A DNA stretch of 64,000 nucleotides from Pseudomonas multiresinivorans (GCF_012971725.1 NZ_CP048833.1:1178001-1242000); one strand, 5' to 3'. Positions 25,395 through 39,603 are shown, numbered from the stretch's first letter. Translations and numbers: made by a program. Notes: generated by a model from the letters alone, not told the origin.

Positions 25395-25682
25395 GCCTAT
25401 CGGAAACCGCCGCTTGAGCGGGTAGACAGGCGAAGTGCTTGAAGAGGGTCTGCTGACGTTTCGTCATGGCCAGGGCCGGAACCGCCGCTACGTTGGGTAA
25501 GACGTGGCAACTCGCGCGGAACGGTCATTCCAGGTGAACCAGGGGCGTAAGCGGCGCTGCACGATAGATGCGGCCCGAGCCTTTAGGGTGCGCGGGAAAC
25601 GAGCCTGCACGGCGAAACAGGGCGATGGCGAAACGTCAGCAGACCCTGGAATTTATAAAAGTTTTGCCGGTGAGAGTTCCCT
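25395..25682 (+). ncRNA. Candidate structured 5' leader RNA of gltB
   Basis: The 461-bp gap before gltB contains a 19-bp perfect long-range inverted repeat: AGGGTCTGCTGACGTTTCG at 25445-25463 and its exact complement at 25629-25647, enclosing 165 nt. Inside lies a hairpin GCTACGT/ACGTGGC (25487-25508, one G-U pair). Upstream is a smaller hairpin, CCGC-TTGA-GCGG (25410-25421), inside an imperfect outer stem at 25395-25431. The right arm ends 35 nt before the gltB ATG. There is no convincing ORF, and no target-site duplication flanks the repeat, which argues against a mobile element. Function is unknown; it could be a regulatory leader or a processed small RNA. I could not match it to a known RNA family. 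Confidence 0.5.
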
Positions 25683-30128
<4,446 letters not shown>

Positions 30129-30146
30129 GCGCCTGAAGTTTGATGA

Positions 30147-31574
<1,428 letters not shown>

Positions 31575-31584
31575 TGCCGGCCCT

Positions 31585-31649
31585 GTAGGAGCGAGCTTGC
31601 TCGCGAACTTGCCCCGCAGCGGGGCCATTCGCGAGCAAGCTCGCTCCTG
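31585..31649. repeat. REP pair (type A, inverted)
   Basis: GTAGGAGCGAGCTTGCTCGC on the left and its complement on the right (ending 31649) are separated by a GC-rich inner hairpin (GCCCCGC/GCGGGGC). It lies directly after gltD. Confidence 0.85.
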
Positions 31650-31690
31650 CGAAAAGCACATCCCGCTGCGGCAGAATGCCGCGATGGACG

Positions 31691-31717
31691 AAAGGCACGG
31701 CACCCGCCGTGCCTTTT
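31691..31717 (+). terminator. Intrinsic terminator between gltD and hemE
   Basis: AAAGGCACGGC pairs with GCCGTGCCTTT around ACCC, followed by TTCGTTT. The stem can extend outward through ACG/CGT. It lies downstream of the REP pair. Confidence 0.8.
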
Positions 31718-31764
31718 CGTTTGGGCTTTGCGAAAATGCCCGCACTTTTTTTCCGGATGCCGTT

Positions 31765-32829
31765 ATGACTGCCCTGAAGAACGATCGCTTCCTTCGTGCC
31801 CTGCTCAAGCAGCCCGTCGATGTCACCCCTGTCTGGATGATGCGCCAGGCCGGCCGCTACCTGCCGGAGTACCGCGCCACCCGCGCCAAGGCCGGTGACT
31901 TCATGAGCCTGTGCATGAACCCGCAGATGGCTTGCGAAGTGACCCTGCAGCCGCTGGACCGTTATCCGCAGCTGGACGCGGCGATCCTCTTCTCCGACAT
32001 CCTCACCATTCCCGATGCCATGGGCCAGGGTTTGTACTTCGAGACCGGCGAAGGCCCGCGCTTCAAGAAAGTCGTGACCACCCAGGCCGACATCGACGCC
32101 CTGCCGGTCCCCGATCCGGAGAAGGACCTGGGTTACGTGATGGACGCCGTGCGCACCATCCGCCGCGAGCTGAATGGCCGTGTGCCGCTGATCGGCTTCT
32201 CCGGCAGTCCCTGGACCCTGGCCACCTACATGGTCGAAGGCGGCTCCAGTCGCGACTTCCGCAAAACCAAGGCGATGCTCTACGACAACCCGCAGGCCCT
32301 GCACGCGCTGTTGGACAAGCTGGCGCAGTCGGTCACCAGCTACCTGAACGGCCAGATTCTTGCCGGCGCACAGGCGGTGCAGATCTTCGATTCCTGGGGT
32401 GGTGCGCTGTCGGCGGCGGCCTACCAGGAGTTCTCCCTGGCCTACATGCAGAAGATCGTCGACGGTTTGATCCGCGAACACGAAGGGCGCCGCGTGCCGG
32501 TGATCCTCTTCACCAAGGGCGGCGGCCTGTGGCTGGAGTCCATGGCCAATACCGGCGCCGAAGCCCTGGGCCTGGACTGGACCTGCGATATTGGCAGTGC
32601 CCGCGCCCGCGTCGGTGACAAGGTTGCCCTGCAGGGCAACATGGACCCGGCGGTGCTCTATGCCAAGCCGGACGCCATCCGCGCTGAAGTCGCGCGCATC
32701 CTCGGTGCCTTCGGTAACGGCAATGGCCACGTGTTCAACCTCGGCCATGGCATCACCCCGGAAGTCGACCCGGCCCATGCCGGTGCCTTCTTCGAGGCCG
32801 TGCACGAGCTGTCGGCGCAGTACCACTGA
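31765..32829 (+). CDS. hemE: Uroporphyrinogen decarboxylase
   Basis: Decarboxylates uroporphyrinogen III to coproporphyrinogen III in haem synthesis. The signature [11 protein letters not shown] lies near the N-terminus and [13 protein letters not shown] is a second conserved block. The ATG at 31765 gives 354 aa, the family length. The open frame reaches further up into the REP region but has no support there. No strong ribosome binding site is visible. Confidence 0.96.
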   Translation: MTALKNDRFLRALLKQPVDVTPVWMMRQAGRYLPEYRATRAKAGDFMSLCMNPQMACEVTLQPLDRYPQLDAAILFSDILTIPDAMGQGLYFETGEGPRFKKVVTTQADIDALPVPDPEKDLGYVMDAVRTIRRELNGRVPLIGFSGSPWTLATYMVEGGSSRDFRKTKAMLYDNPQALHALLDKLAQSVTSYLNGQILAGAQAVQIFDSWGGALSAAAYQEFSLAYMQKIVDGLIREHEGRRVPVILFTKGGGLWLESMANTGAEALGLDWTCDIGSARARVGDKVALQGNMDPAVLYAKPDAIRAEVARILGAFGNGNGHVFNLGHGITPEVDPAHAGAFFEAVHELSAQYH

Positions 32830-32845
32830 GCCTGACGCCGAACTG

Positions 32846-32873
32846 AAAAAGCCCCGCGGATGCGGGGCTTTTT
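32846..32873 (+). terminator. Intrinsic terminator after hemE
   Basis: AAAAAGCCCCGC pairs with GCGGGGCTTTTT around a 4-nt loop, 16 bp after the hemE stop. Confidence 0.9.
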
Positions 32874-32890
32874 CGTTTCAGGCTCCGCGG

Positions 32891-32959
32891 TTCGCGAGCA
32901 AGCTCGCTCCTACGAAGAGCGCGGCGGGCCTAGCCTGTAGGAGCGAGCTTGCTCGCGAA
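32891..32959. repeat. Two type A REP units, outward-facing
   Basis: TTCGCGAGCAAGCTCGCTCC starts at 32891 and its inverted counterpart GTAGGAGCGAGCTTGCTCGC starts at 32937. This is the opposite relative orientation to the pairs at 7.5 and 31.6 kb. Confidence 0.8.
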
Positions 32960-33007
32960 CCGATCTGGCAAAGGCCCCACCGGCGAATCGCGCATGCCAA
33001 TCCGCGC

Positions 33008-33034
33008 GTGGGAGCGGACTCTGTCCGCGATCGG
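33008..33034. repeat. Single REP unit (type B)
   Basis: GTGGGAGCGGACTCTGTCCG followed by CGATCGG. This second REP type has the core GAGCGGA...TCCGCGA and recurs at 36.46 and 54.9 kb. Confidence 0.7.
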
Positions 33035-33065
33035 CCTGAACGGCACAATGGATCATGCTGCAATG

Positions 33066-33097
33066 AAAAAAAGCCCCGCTCAGAAGCGGGGCTTTTT
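33066..33097 (-). terminator. Bidirectional intrinsic terminator after the permease gene
   Basis: GCCCCGCT pairs with AGCGGGGC around CAGA, flanked by A and T runs on both sides. It serves the minus-strand permease gene ending at 33135. Confidence 0.85.
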
Positions 33098-33134
33098 CAT
33101 TCCCTCATGGAGCCTCAAGCCCCATCAGAGCGCA

Positions 33135-34526
33135 TCACGCAGCATCGCCCACCAGGCCGGCGGCGCGCTGGGCCTTGCGGCGGTTGGACACCAGCAGGCC
33201 GGAGCAGACCACCACAACGGTCAGCAGGGTGGTGGCAACAACTTCCATGCGGTGATCCGGGCGGATCAGCATGATCGCCAGGGCGCCGACGATGAAGATG
33301 ATCACTGCCCAGGTCAGCCAGGGGAACAGCCACATCTTCAGCTTCAACTGGTGGCCCTGGGCGAGCAGCTTCTTGCGCATGCGCAGCTGCGACATGGCGA
33401 TCACCAGGTACACCAGCAGGGCGATGGCGCCGGAGCTGGCCAGCAGGAAGTTGAACACTTCGGCCGGGGCCAGATAGTTGGCGAAGGTGCACAGGAAGGC
33501 CATGGCGGTGGACAGCAGCACGGCGTAGACCGGAGTGCGGCTGGCGCTGGTCACCTGGGCGATCTTCGGTGCGTCACCGCGCTTGCTCAGCGAGTACATC
33601 ATGCGCGAAGCGGTGTAGAGCGCCGAGTTGAGGCAGCTGGTTACCGAGACGAGGACGATGATATCGACGATCAGCTTGGCGTAAGGGATGTGCAGGTGTT
33701 CCAGAACGGTCTGGTAGGAGCCCATGCTCACCAGGCGCGGGTCGTTCCACGGCACCAGGCAGACTACGATCAGGATCGACAGCAGGTAGAACAGCGCGAT
33801 ACGCCAGATCACCGAGTTGGTGGCGCGGGTGATCTGCTGTTCCGGGTCCTTGGACTCGGTGGCGGCGATAGTGACGATTTCCGAGCCCATGAAGGAGAAC
33901 ATGGTGGTCAGCAGCGCCGCGAGCACGGCGCCCCAGCCCTTGGGCAGGAAGCCTTCGCTGGTCAGGTGGCCGATGCCGGAGACCTCGCTGTTGGGCGAGA
34001 AGCCGAAGATGGCCGCGCAGCCCAGCACCAGGAAGGCGATGATCGAGACGACCTTGATCAATGCCAGCCAGAACTCGAACTCACCGTAGTTCTTCACGCT
34101 GAACAGGTTGGTCACGGTCAGCGCGGAGGTGATCAGGAAGGCCAGCACCCAGATCGGCGCGCCGGGGAACCAGGCGTGGATGATGGCCGCGGCGGCATTG
34201 GCTTCCAGCGGAATCACCAGGACCCAGAACCACCAGTACAACCAGCCGATGGTGAAACCGGCCCAGTGGCCGATGGCGCGGTCGGCGTAGGTGGAGAAGG
34301 AGCCGCTGTCCGGTTGCGCGACGGCCATTTCGGCCAGCATGCGCATCACCAGGACCACCAGCAGGCCGGCGATCAGATAAGAAATCATGACGGCCGGGCC
34401 GGCTTCGGCGATGGCGTGGCCGGAGCCTACGAACAGGCCTGCGCCAATGGCGCCGGCAATCGAAAGCATCGTGACGTGACGATTCTGCAGGCCCTGGGAG
34501 AGCCCGGAAGAGGGGGTGCTGCTCAT
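33135..34526 (-). CDS. APC-family amino acid permease, GabP-like
   Basis: A 463-aa inner-membrane transporter with about 12 helices. The N-terminal consensus MLSIAGAIGAGLFVGSGHAI and the segment FSFMGSEIVTIAATES are typical of the amino acid-polyamine-cation superfamily (AAT subgroup). It looks closest to 4-aminobutyrate permease GabP, but substrate cannot be decided from sequence. AGGT about 7 nt before the ATG supports the start. A perfect 16-bp palindrome lies about 110 bp upstream. Confidence 0.85.
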   Translation of the reverse strand: MSSTPSSGLSQGLQNRHVTMLSIAGAIGAGLFVGSGHAIAEAGPAVMISYLIAGLLVVLVMRMLAEMAVAQPDSGSFSTYADRAIGHWAGFTIGWLYWWFWVLVIPLEANAAAAIIHAWFPGAPIWVLAFLITSALTVTNLFSVKNYGEFEFWLALIKVVSIIAFLVLGCAAIFGFSPNSEVSGIGHLTSEGFLPKGWGAVLAALLTTMFSFMGSEIVTIAATESKDPEQQITRATNSVIWRIALFYLLSILIVVCLVPWNDPRLVSMGSYQTVLEHLHIPYAKLIVDIIVLVSVTSCLNSALYTASRMMYSLSKRGDAPKIAQVTSASRTPVYAVLLSTAMAFLCTFANYLAPAEVFNFLLASSGAIALLVYLVIAMSQLRMRKKLLAQGHQLKLKMWLFPWLTWAVIIFIVGALAIMLIRPDHRMEVVATTLLTVVVVCSGLLVSNRRKAQRAAGLVGDAA

Positions 34527-34597
34527 GCTTTACCTACAACTACGGAGGGAATTGCGTACTGCGGGAGTCGAGGTCCGTTTCAGGATTCCAACAAGTC

Positions 34598-34613
34598 GTT
34601 CAACATTGTGAAC
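34598..34613. promoter_or_regulatory. Short inverted repeat upstream of the permease gene
   Basis: GTTCA-N6-TGAAC, 72 bp upstream of the permease ATG. It is a possible operator but short enough to arise by chance. Confidence 0.25.
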
Positions 34614-34636
34614 GCAAGGATCGCGCCACATCTTGT

Positions 34637-34652
34637 TACGACTTAAGTCGTA
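34637..34652. promoter_or_regulatory. Perfect 16-bp palindrome upstream of the permease gene
   Basis: TACGACTTAAGTCGTA has no spacer and perfect 8-bp half-sites. It lies in the 243-bp region between the permease start and the 3' end of the MFS gene, about 110 bp before the permease ATG. It is probably an operator; the regulator is unknown. Confidence 0.5.
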
Positions 34653-34769
34653 GTTTGGGAATTTATCCTACAACGCCCGCCGAGCAGGCGTTATCGGATC
34701 TGAGATTAATGTCTTTGCACGACCGTTCCATGTCGTTTTCAGGCATGAAAATTTCTTCGTGTGTAGAAA

Positions 34770-36155
34770 CTACCCATTCTTGCCCGGTGCGGGGATGTCG
34801 CGAGGTAACACTGGTAGCCGAGCCAGGTGCAGGGCCACCAGCAGGCCGATCCCCAGCAGGCTGGCGATGAACAGGCCCACACCGTTCCAGCCGTACTGGT
34901 GCCAGAACACCCCGCCGGCGGTACCGGCCACGCTGGAGCCGACGTAGTAGCTGAATAGGTACAGCGAGGAGGCCTGGCCCTTCGCCTTCAAGGCGCGGCG
35001 GCCGATCCAGCTGCTGGCCACCGAGTGCGCGCCGAAGAAGCCGAAGGTGAAGATCAGCAGGCCGACCAGGACCACCGCCAGCGGTTGCAGCAGGGTGATC
35101 AGCACGCCACCGAGCATCAGCGCGATCATCGCCCAGAGCACCTTGCGCCGGCCCAGCTTGTCGGCCAGCGAACCGACCCACGCCGAGCTGTAGATGCCCG
35201 ACAGGTAGACCACCGAGAGCACGCCGACGATGGCCTGGCTCAGGTGATAGGGCTCCGCCAGCAGACGGTAGCCGATGTAGTTGAACAGGGTGACGAAGGC
35301 GCCCATCAGCAGGAATGCCTCGAGGAACAGCCAGGGCAGGCCGGCATCGCGGAAGTGCCCGGTGAAGCCCGCGATGAGCCGGCGCGGCTTGAGCGGTGCG
35401 GGACGGAAGTTTTTCGATTCGGGGAGGATGCGCCAGAACAGCAGCGCTGCAGCCAGGGCGAGCACGCCCAGGGTGGCCAGCGCCACGTGCCAGTTCACGT
35501 AGTCCACCAGTACGCCGCTGATCAACCGGCCGCTCATGCCGCCGATGGCGTTGCCGCCGATGTACAGCCCCATGGACAGCCCGATGTGCTGTGGGTGAAT
35601 TTCCTCGGAGAGGTAGGTCATGCCCACCGCCGCCAGGCCGCTGAGCGACAGGCCGAGCAACGCGCGCATGGCCAGCACGCCGTGCCAGGTCGGCATCAGC
35701 GAGCTGCCGATGGTGAACAGGGCGGCGAGGATCAGCGAAGCGACCATGATCGACTTGCGCCCGATGGCGTCGGAGATCGGCCCGGTGACCAGCAGGCCGA
35801 AGGCCATGGTGATGGTGGAGATCGACAGCACCAGGCTGCTTTGTGCGGCGGTCAGGTCGAACGCTTTCGACAGCACCGGCATCATCGGCTGCACGCAATA
35901 GAGCAGGGCAAAGGTGGCGAAGCCACCGGAGAACAGCGCCAGCGAGGTGCGCATGAAGGCCGGGGTGCCTTTCTCGATGTAGGTTTCGATTTCCTCGACG
36001 ACGCGCACCAGGTCGCCGTTGGCTTCGCGCGCGCTTTCGCGCAGATCAGGTAGCAGTTCGGCCGGATCGTTGGCGGCGGACGGCTCTGGTACGACCGACG
36101 GCTCGGCCGCCATAGGATGTTCTTCCCGCAAAGCCCGCAGGGCAGGTTGACTCAC
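34770..36155 (-). CDS. MFS transporter (YnfM/arabinose-efflux type)
   Basis: A 461-aa major facilitator protein with about 12 membrane helices after a long charged cytoplasmic N-terminus (about residues 1-66). The motif A-like loops PISDAIGRKS (helix 2-3) and SLADKLGRRK (helix 8-9) are present. The start is GTG with TGAGGT 6 nt upstream; an ATG at 36113 would remove 14 residues. Substrate is unknown. It is divergent from a LysR regulator, a common regulator-exporter layout. Confidence 0.85.
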   Translation of the reverse strand: MSQPALRALREEHPMAAEPSVVPEPSAANDPAELLPDLRESAREANGDLVRVVEEIETYIEKGTPAFMRTSLALFSGGFATFALLYCVQPMMPVLSKAFDLTAAQSSLVLSISTITMAFGLLVTGPISDAIGRKSIMVASLILAALFTIGSSLMPTWHGVLAMRALLGLSLSGLAAVGMTYLSEEIHPQHIGLSMGLYIGGNAIGGMSGRLISGVLVDYVNWHVALATLGVLALAAALLFWRILPESKNFRPAPLKPRRLIAGFTGHFRDAGLPWLFLEAFLLMGAFVTLFNYIGYRLLAEPYHLSQAIVGVLSVVYLSGIYSSAWVGSLADKLGRRKVLWAMIALMLGGVLITLLQPLAVVLVGLLIFTFGFFGAHSVASSWIGRRALKAKGQASSLYLFSYYVGSSVAGTAGGVFWHQYGWNGVGLFIASLLGIGLLVALHLARLPVLPRDIPAPGKNG

Positions 36156-36303
36156 GACACACCTCAGGTTGGTAAAAGCAGGAGAGCCTGGAATGGCGGC
36201 AAGGGCCCGCGCGGCCAGGCAGGGAGCAGGTTGGTAGTCGTTATTGGGCTTGTGTGGAAAGGATAAGGAGCGGGCTTTATTATTTCCAATATATTAATCG
36301 ACA

Positions 36304-36330
36304 CGTTTGATTCGTTTTACGAATCAAACG
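36304..36330. promoter_or_regulatory. Perfect 11-bp inverted repeat between the MFS and LysR genes
   Basis: CGTTTGATTCG-TTTTA-CGAATCAAACG. The inner part TTCGTTTTACGAA fits the LysR T-N11-A pattern with dyad symmetry. It lies 149 bp upstream of the MFS start and 190 bp before the LysR gene, so control of the exporter by the divergent regulator is plausible. Confidence 0.5.
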
Positions 36331-36352
36331 CCTGTGATGTCGGTTCACACCT

Positions 36353-36484
36353 GGTTCGCGAGCAAGTTCGCTCCTGCGAAGAGCGCTTCATCGCCAATCT
36401 GTAGGAGCGAGGGGGATGCCTAGTTCTTGCTCGCGAACCGCACGGCACGGGATTCACCCCATCGCGGACGAAGTCCGCTCCTAC
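36353..36484. repeat. Cluster of three REP units, one split by a 14-bp insertion
   Basis: There is a degenerate type A unit at 36353-36377 and a type A unit at 36401-36439 in which GTAGGAGCGAG and CTTGCTCGCGAACC are separated by the foreign 14-mer GGGGATGCCTAGTT. A type B unit follows at 36461-36484. They fill most of the 365-bp MFS-LysR gap not taken by the 11-bp inverted repeat. Confidence 0.75.
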
Positions 36485-36520
36485 CTAGCCCGGAACACCG
36501 GCGCTCCAGCAGGGGGAAAC

Positions 36521-37426
36521 ATGGAACTGCGACACCTGCGTTATTTCATCGCCGTGGCGGAAGAGCTGCACTTCGGCCGCGCCGCCGAGCAACTGGGGAT
36601 TTCCCAGCCGCCGCTGAGCCAGCAGATCCAGGCGCTGGAGGAAGAGATCGGTGCGCGCCTGCTGGAGCGCACCAATCGACGGGTGGCGCTGACCGAGGCC
36701 GGCAAGCTGTTTCTCGACGAGGCCCGACAGGTACTGCAGCAGGTGGACCGCGCCGTGCTGCTGGCTCGCCGTGCGCACCAGGGTGAGATCGGCGAGCTGA
36801 AGGTCGGCTTCACCGCTTCGGCTCCGTTCACCTCCAGCATCCCGCGCGCGATCCTGGCTTTCCGCCAGGCCTACCCGGACGTACACCTGGACCTGCAGGA
36901 GCTGAGCAGCGGGCAGGCGGTGCAGGCGTTGCTGGAAGAGCGTGTGCAGGTCGGTCTGATTCGGCCGATCCCGCTGCCGGAAACCCTGGAAGCCGTGGAG
37001 CTGTTCAGCGAACCGCTGGTGGCCGTGCTGCGTGCCGATCATCCGCTGGCGCAGGCCAGCCAGGAGGGGCTGGAGTTCGCCGCATTGGCGGACGAACCCT
37101 TTGTATTCTTCCCGCGCAGCTACGGCACGGGTCTATACAGCCAGTTGATGGCGCTGTCGCGGCAGGCCGGCTTCAGCCCGCGCATCGCCCAGGAGGCGGG
37201 CGAGGCGATGACCATCATCGGCCTGGTGGCGGCGGGGTTGGGAGTGTCGATGCTGCCGGCCTCGTTCCGCCGTACGCGGGTGGACGGTGTGGTCTACCGC
37301 ACCTTGAGCGATCCGGGCGCGACCAGTTCGGTGTGGCTGGTGCGCCGGCGCAACGAGACGTCGCGCCTGGCGCAGTCGTTCTTCGACCTGGTGACCCAGG
37401 AAGTCCAGGCCGGCAGGGCTGGCTGA
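36521..37426 (+). CDS. LysR-family transcriptional regulator
   Basis: A 301-aa regulator: winged helix at residues 1-60 (LRYFIAVAEELHFGRAAEQLGISQPPLSQQIQ) and a periplasmic-binding-protein-like effector domain (about 90-295). The ATG at 36521 has AGGGGGAA upstream; the frame extends up through the REP cluster without support. The inducer is unknown. The likely target is the divergent MFS gene, via the 11-bp inverted repeat. Confidence 0.9.
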   Translation: MELRHLRYFIAVAEELHFGRAAEQLGISQPPLSQQIQALEEEIGARLLERTNRRVALTEAGKLFLDEARQVLQQVDRAVLLARRAHQGEIGELKVGFTASAPFTSSIPRAILAFRQAYPDVHLDLQELSSGQAVQALLEERVQVGLIRPIPLPETLEAVELFSEPLVAVLRADHPLAQASQEGLEFAALADEPFVFFPRSYGTGLYSQLMALSRQAGFSPRIAQEAGEAMTIIGLVAAGLGVSMLPASFRRTRVDGVVYRTLSDPGATSSVWLVRRRNETSRLAQSFFDLVTQEVQAGRAG

Positions 37427-37430
37427 GGGT

Positions 37431-37888
37431 TCAGGGAGCGGTGTTCTGCAGGATCTGCTGGTAGCGCCGCTGGTACTCGACGTAGTCGAGGTTCTCCAGC
37501 TGCAGCGCCTGGATCTGCTCGTCGCGCGACAGGCCTGCGGTCTCCCTGGTCGCCGGCTGCACCACGCTGCGCTGCGATGGTGGGCGCAGCAGCGACGCGG
37601 GTGCCGGCCAGCAGTTCGTCGATCACCGGGTCCATCTTGGCCTTGGTGCCCTGCCACTTCATCATCGACAGGCCGCCCTTGGCCCGCAGGTGATACTCGG
37701 CGTGGCCGACCAACTCCCGCGAAGGGTCGCGCACGGTGATCTCGGCGGTCGACAGGTAAGGGGCCATGTCCCATGAGCGACGGCGCCGCAGGCCGCCGGA
37801 TAGCGGCAGTTTACCGTTGCGATACTTGGTGGGCTCGTCGGTAGCCGTCGAGCGGTAGCAACTCGAAATGGTCGCTCGCCCTTGTCAT
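37431..37888 (-). pseudogene. Frameshifted small gene (SHOCT-like C-terminus)
   Basis: Three minus-strand frames join into a coherent protein of about 151 aa. Frame 1 from an ATG at 37888 reads [16 protein letters not shown]. After one extra base near 37840 the next frame reads DEPTKYRNGKLPLSGGL on through RSWDMAPYLSTAEITV to DELLAGTRV. After another extra base near 37593 the last frame reads LLRPPSQRSVV through LSRDEQIQALQLENLDYVEY to NTAP and a stop at 37431. The C-terminus resembles a SHOCT domain. No single frame is plausible as a gene. The first shift is less certain, because the second frame stays open to 37884 and could be a lipoprotein (SSCYRS) that lost its signal peptide. It is divergent from the ParA gene. 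Confidence 0.6.
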
Positions 37889-37939
37889 GGGCTTTGCATA
37901 GAATCCCCCAGCACTCGAATGTTCCTGGAGGGATGGCTG

Positions 37940-38707
37940 ATGCGACGCGTGGTGTTCAATCAGAAGGGCGGGGTCGGCAAGTCGAGCATCGCTTGCAACC
38001 TGGCGGCGGTGAGTGCGGCGGAGGGCTACCGGACGTTACTGGTGGACCTGGATGCCCAGGCCAACTCCACTCATTACCTCACCGGCCTGACCGGCGAAGA
38101 CGTGCCCGTGGGCATCGCCGACTTCTTCAAGCAGACGCTGGCCTCCGGCCCCTTCAGCCGCAAGGGCAAGGTGGACATCTACGAGACCCCCTTCGACAAC
38201 CTGCACATCGTCACCGCCAGCGCGGAGCTCGCTGATCTGCAGCCCAAGCTCGAGCAGAAGCACAAGATCAACAAGCTGCGCAAACTGCTGGACGAGCTCG
38301 CCGAAGACTACGACAGGATCTACCTGGATACTCCGCCGGCGCTGAACTTCTACACCGTTTCTGCGCTGATCGCCGCCGATCGCTGCCTGATTCCCTTCGA
38401 TTGCGACAGCTTTTCCCGCCAGGCGCTTTATGGCCTGCTGCAGGAGATCGAAGAACTGAAGGAGGACCACAACGAAGACCTGGAAGTCGAAGGCATCGTG
38501 GTCAACCAGTTCCAGCCGCGCGCCACGCTGCCGCAGCAACTGCTGGATGAGCTGGTGGAAGAGGAGCTGCCGGTGTTGCCGGTCTACCTGATGAGTTCGG
38601 TGAAGATGCGCGAGTCGCACCAGGCGTGCACCCCGCTGATCTTCCTCGAACCGCGGCACAAGCTGACCCAGCAGTTCGTCGAACTGCACAACCTGCTGGA
38701 AGCCTGA
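37940..38707 (+). CDS. ParA/MinD-type ATPase (orphan)
   Basis: A 255-aa protein with the deviant Walker A KGGVGKSS (residues 9-16), the Walker A' segment [11 protein letters not shown] and Walker B YLDTPPAL. Such ATPases position plasmids, chromosomes, chemotaxis arrays or other cargo by dimerising on ATP. No ParB-like partner lies next to it, so the cargo is unknown. GGAGG 9 nt before the ATG at 37940 supports the start; an in-frame ATG at 37919 is less well placed. Confidence 0.85.
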   Translation: MRRVVFNQKGGVGKSSIACNLAAVSAAEGYRTLLVDLDAQANSTHYLTGLTGEDVPVGIADFFKQTLASGPFSRKGKVDIYETPFDNLHIVTASAELADLQPKLEQKHKINKLRKLLDELAEDYDRIYLDTPPALNFYTVSALIAADRCLIPFDCDSFSRQALYGLLQEIEELKEDHNEDLEVEGIVVNQFQPRATLPQQLLDELVEEELPVLPVYLMSSVKMRESHQACTPLIFLEPRHKLTQQFVELHNLLEA

Positions 38708-38711
38708 GCGG

Positions 38712-39527
38712 TTACTGGCTGATCAGCACATCACAGGGTGGCCGGCGCAGGAAATAGCGCGTCGAGCTGCCCAGCATGGCCTGCTCGATGGCGCCGCGGC
38801 TGCGGCTGCGGCTGCCGAGTATCAACAGGTCGGGCGACCACTCCCGCAATGCCGTTTCCAGCGCCTGCTGGGCTGTGCCCTGTTGCACTGCGCAGAGTAG
38901 CTGCGGCCCCGTGCTCGGTACGTGATTGCGCTCGTCCTGCAGCGCCTGGCGCAACAGTTCGCGCTGCGTCTCCAGGTGGCTGTCGGCGCGGCCGGCCTTC
39001 TTGCCCGGCTGGTAGGCGTTGAGCGCCAGCAGCTCGGCGGCGGGCTCCAGCAGGCGGTAGCCGGCGCGCCAGGCCTGGCAGGAGCAGTGCGACAGGTCCA
39101 GCCCGGCCAAGGCCTTGGTGTAAGGCGCGGCGGACTCCTCCACGGCCAGCAGGATCGGCGCGCGGCAATGCCGGGCGATGCGCTCCAGTGTGGTGCCGTC
39201 GAAACGCTCGAGCAGCTGCTGATGGTGCGCACCGATCACCAGCAGGTCGGCGCCCAGCTCCTGCACCGCCTGGGTCACGGTATTGGCGGCGCGACCCTGG
39301 CGTATCACCAGTTGGTAGTCGGCGATGCCACTGGCGCGGGCTGCATCGCGCAATGCCACTTCAGCCGCTTCGCGGACGGTGTCCATCATGCGGTCGGGGA
39401 AGAATTCCTCGATGACGTGCAGCAGCGTGACGCTGGCCCCGTGCTGGTGCGCCAATTGTGCAGCGCGCCGTACCGCGATGTCCGCCTCGACACTGAGGTC
39501 ATGGGCGACGAGCAGGTTCCTGTACAT
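38712..39527 (-). CDS. Tandem universal stress protein (UspA family)
   Basis: A 271-aa cytoplasmic protein with two Usp domains. The first (1-130) begins MYRNLLVAHDLSVEAD and ends GADLLVIGAHHQQLLERFDG. The second (about 140-271) ends with the ATP-binding-type motif LLILGSRSRSRGAIEQAMLGS. Usp proteins support survival under starvation and stress. It is convergent with the ParA gene, with only 4 bp between them. Confidence 0.88.
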   Translation of the reverse strand: MYRNLLVAHDLSVEADIAVRRAAQLAHQHGASVTLLHVIEEFFPDRMMDTVREAAEVALRDAARASGIADYQLVIRQGRAANTVTQAVQELGADLLVIGAHHQQLLERFDGTTLERIARHCRAPILLAVEESAAPYTKALAGLDLSHCSCQAWRAGYRLLEPAAELLALNAYQPGKKAGRADSHLETQRELLRQALQDERNHVPSTGPQLLCAVQQGTAQQALETALREWSPDLLILGSRSRSRGAIEQAMLGSSTRYFLRRPPCDVLISQ

Positions 39528-39603
39528 GGTGGGTTCCCTCTATGGCGCCTCCACTGTCGCGCCACGTAGGAAATTTCACCTTGATGCAGGGCAATGGCCC
39601 GAT

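Noticed and set aside
25445..25647. A miniature inverted-repeat transposon as explanation for the 19-bp repeat before gltB
   Set aside because: The flanks (CTTGAAG and GGAATTT) show no target-site duplication, and inner hairpins plus a promoter fit a leader RNA better.
36416..36520. N-terminal extension of the LysR gene
   Set aside because: The frame runs through REP elements; AGGGGGAA before the ATG at 36521 and the family N-terminus MELRHLRYF fix the start.
37133..37774. A 213-codon minus-strand frame overlapping the 3' end of the LysR gene
   Set aside because: Its product is Arg/Pro/His-rich shadow sequence; the coherent protein in this area lies in other frames (see the pseudogene).
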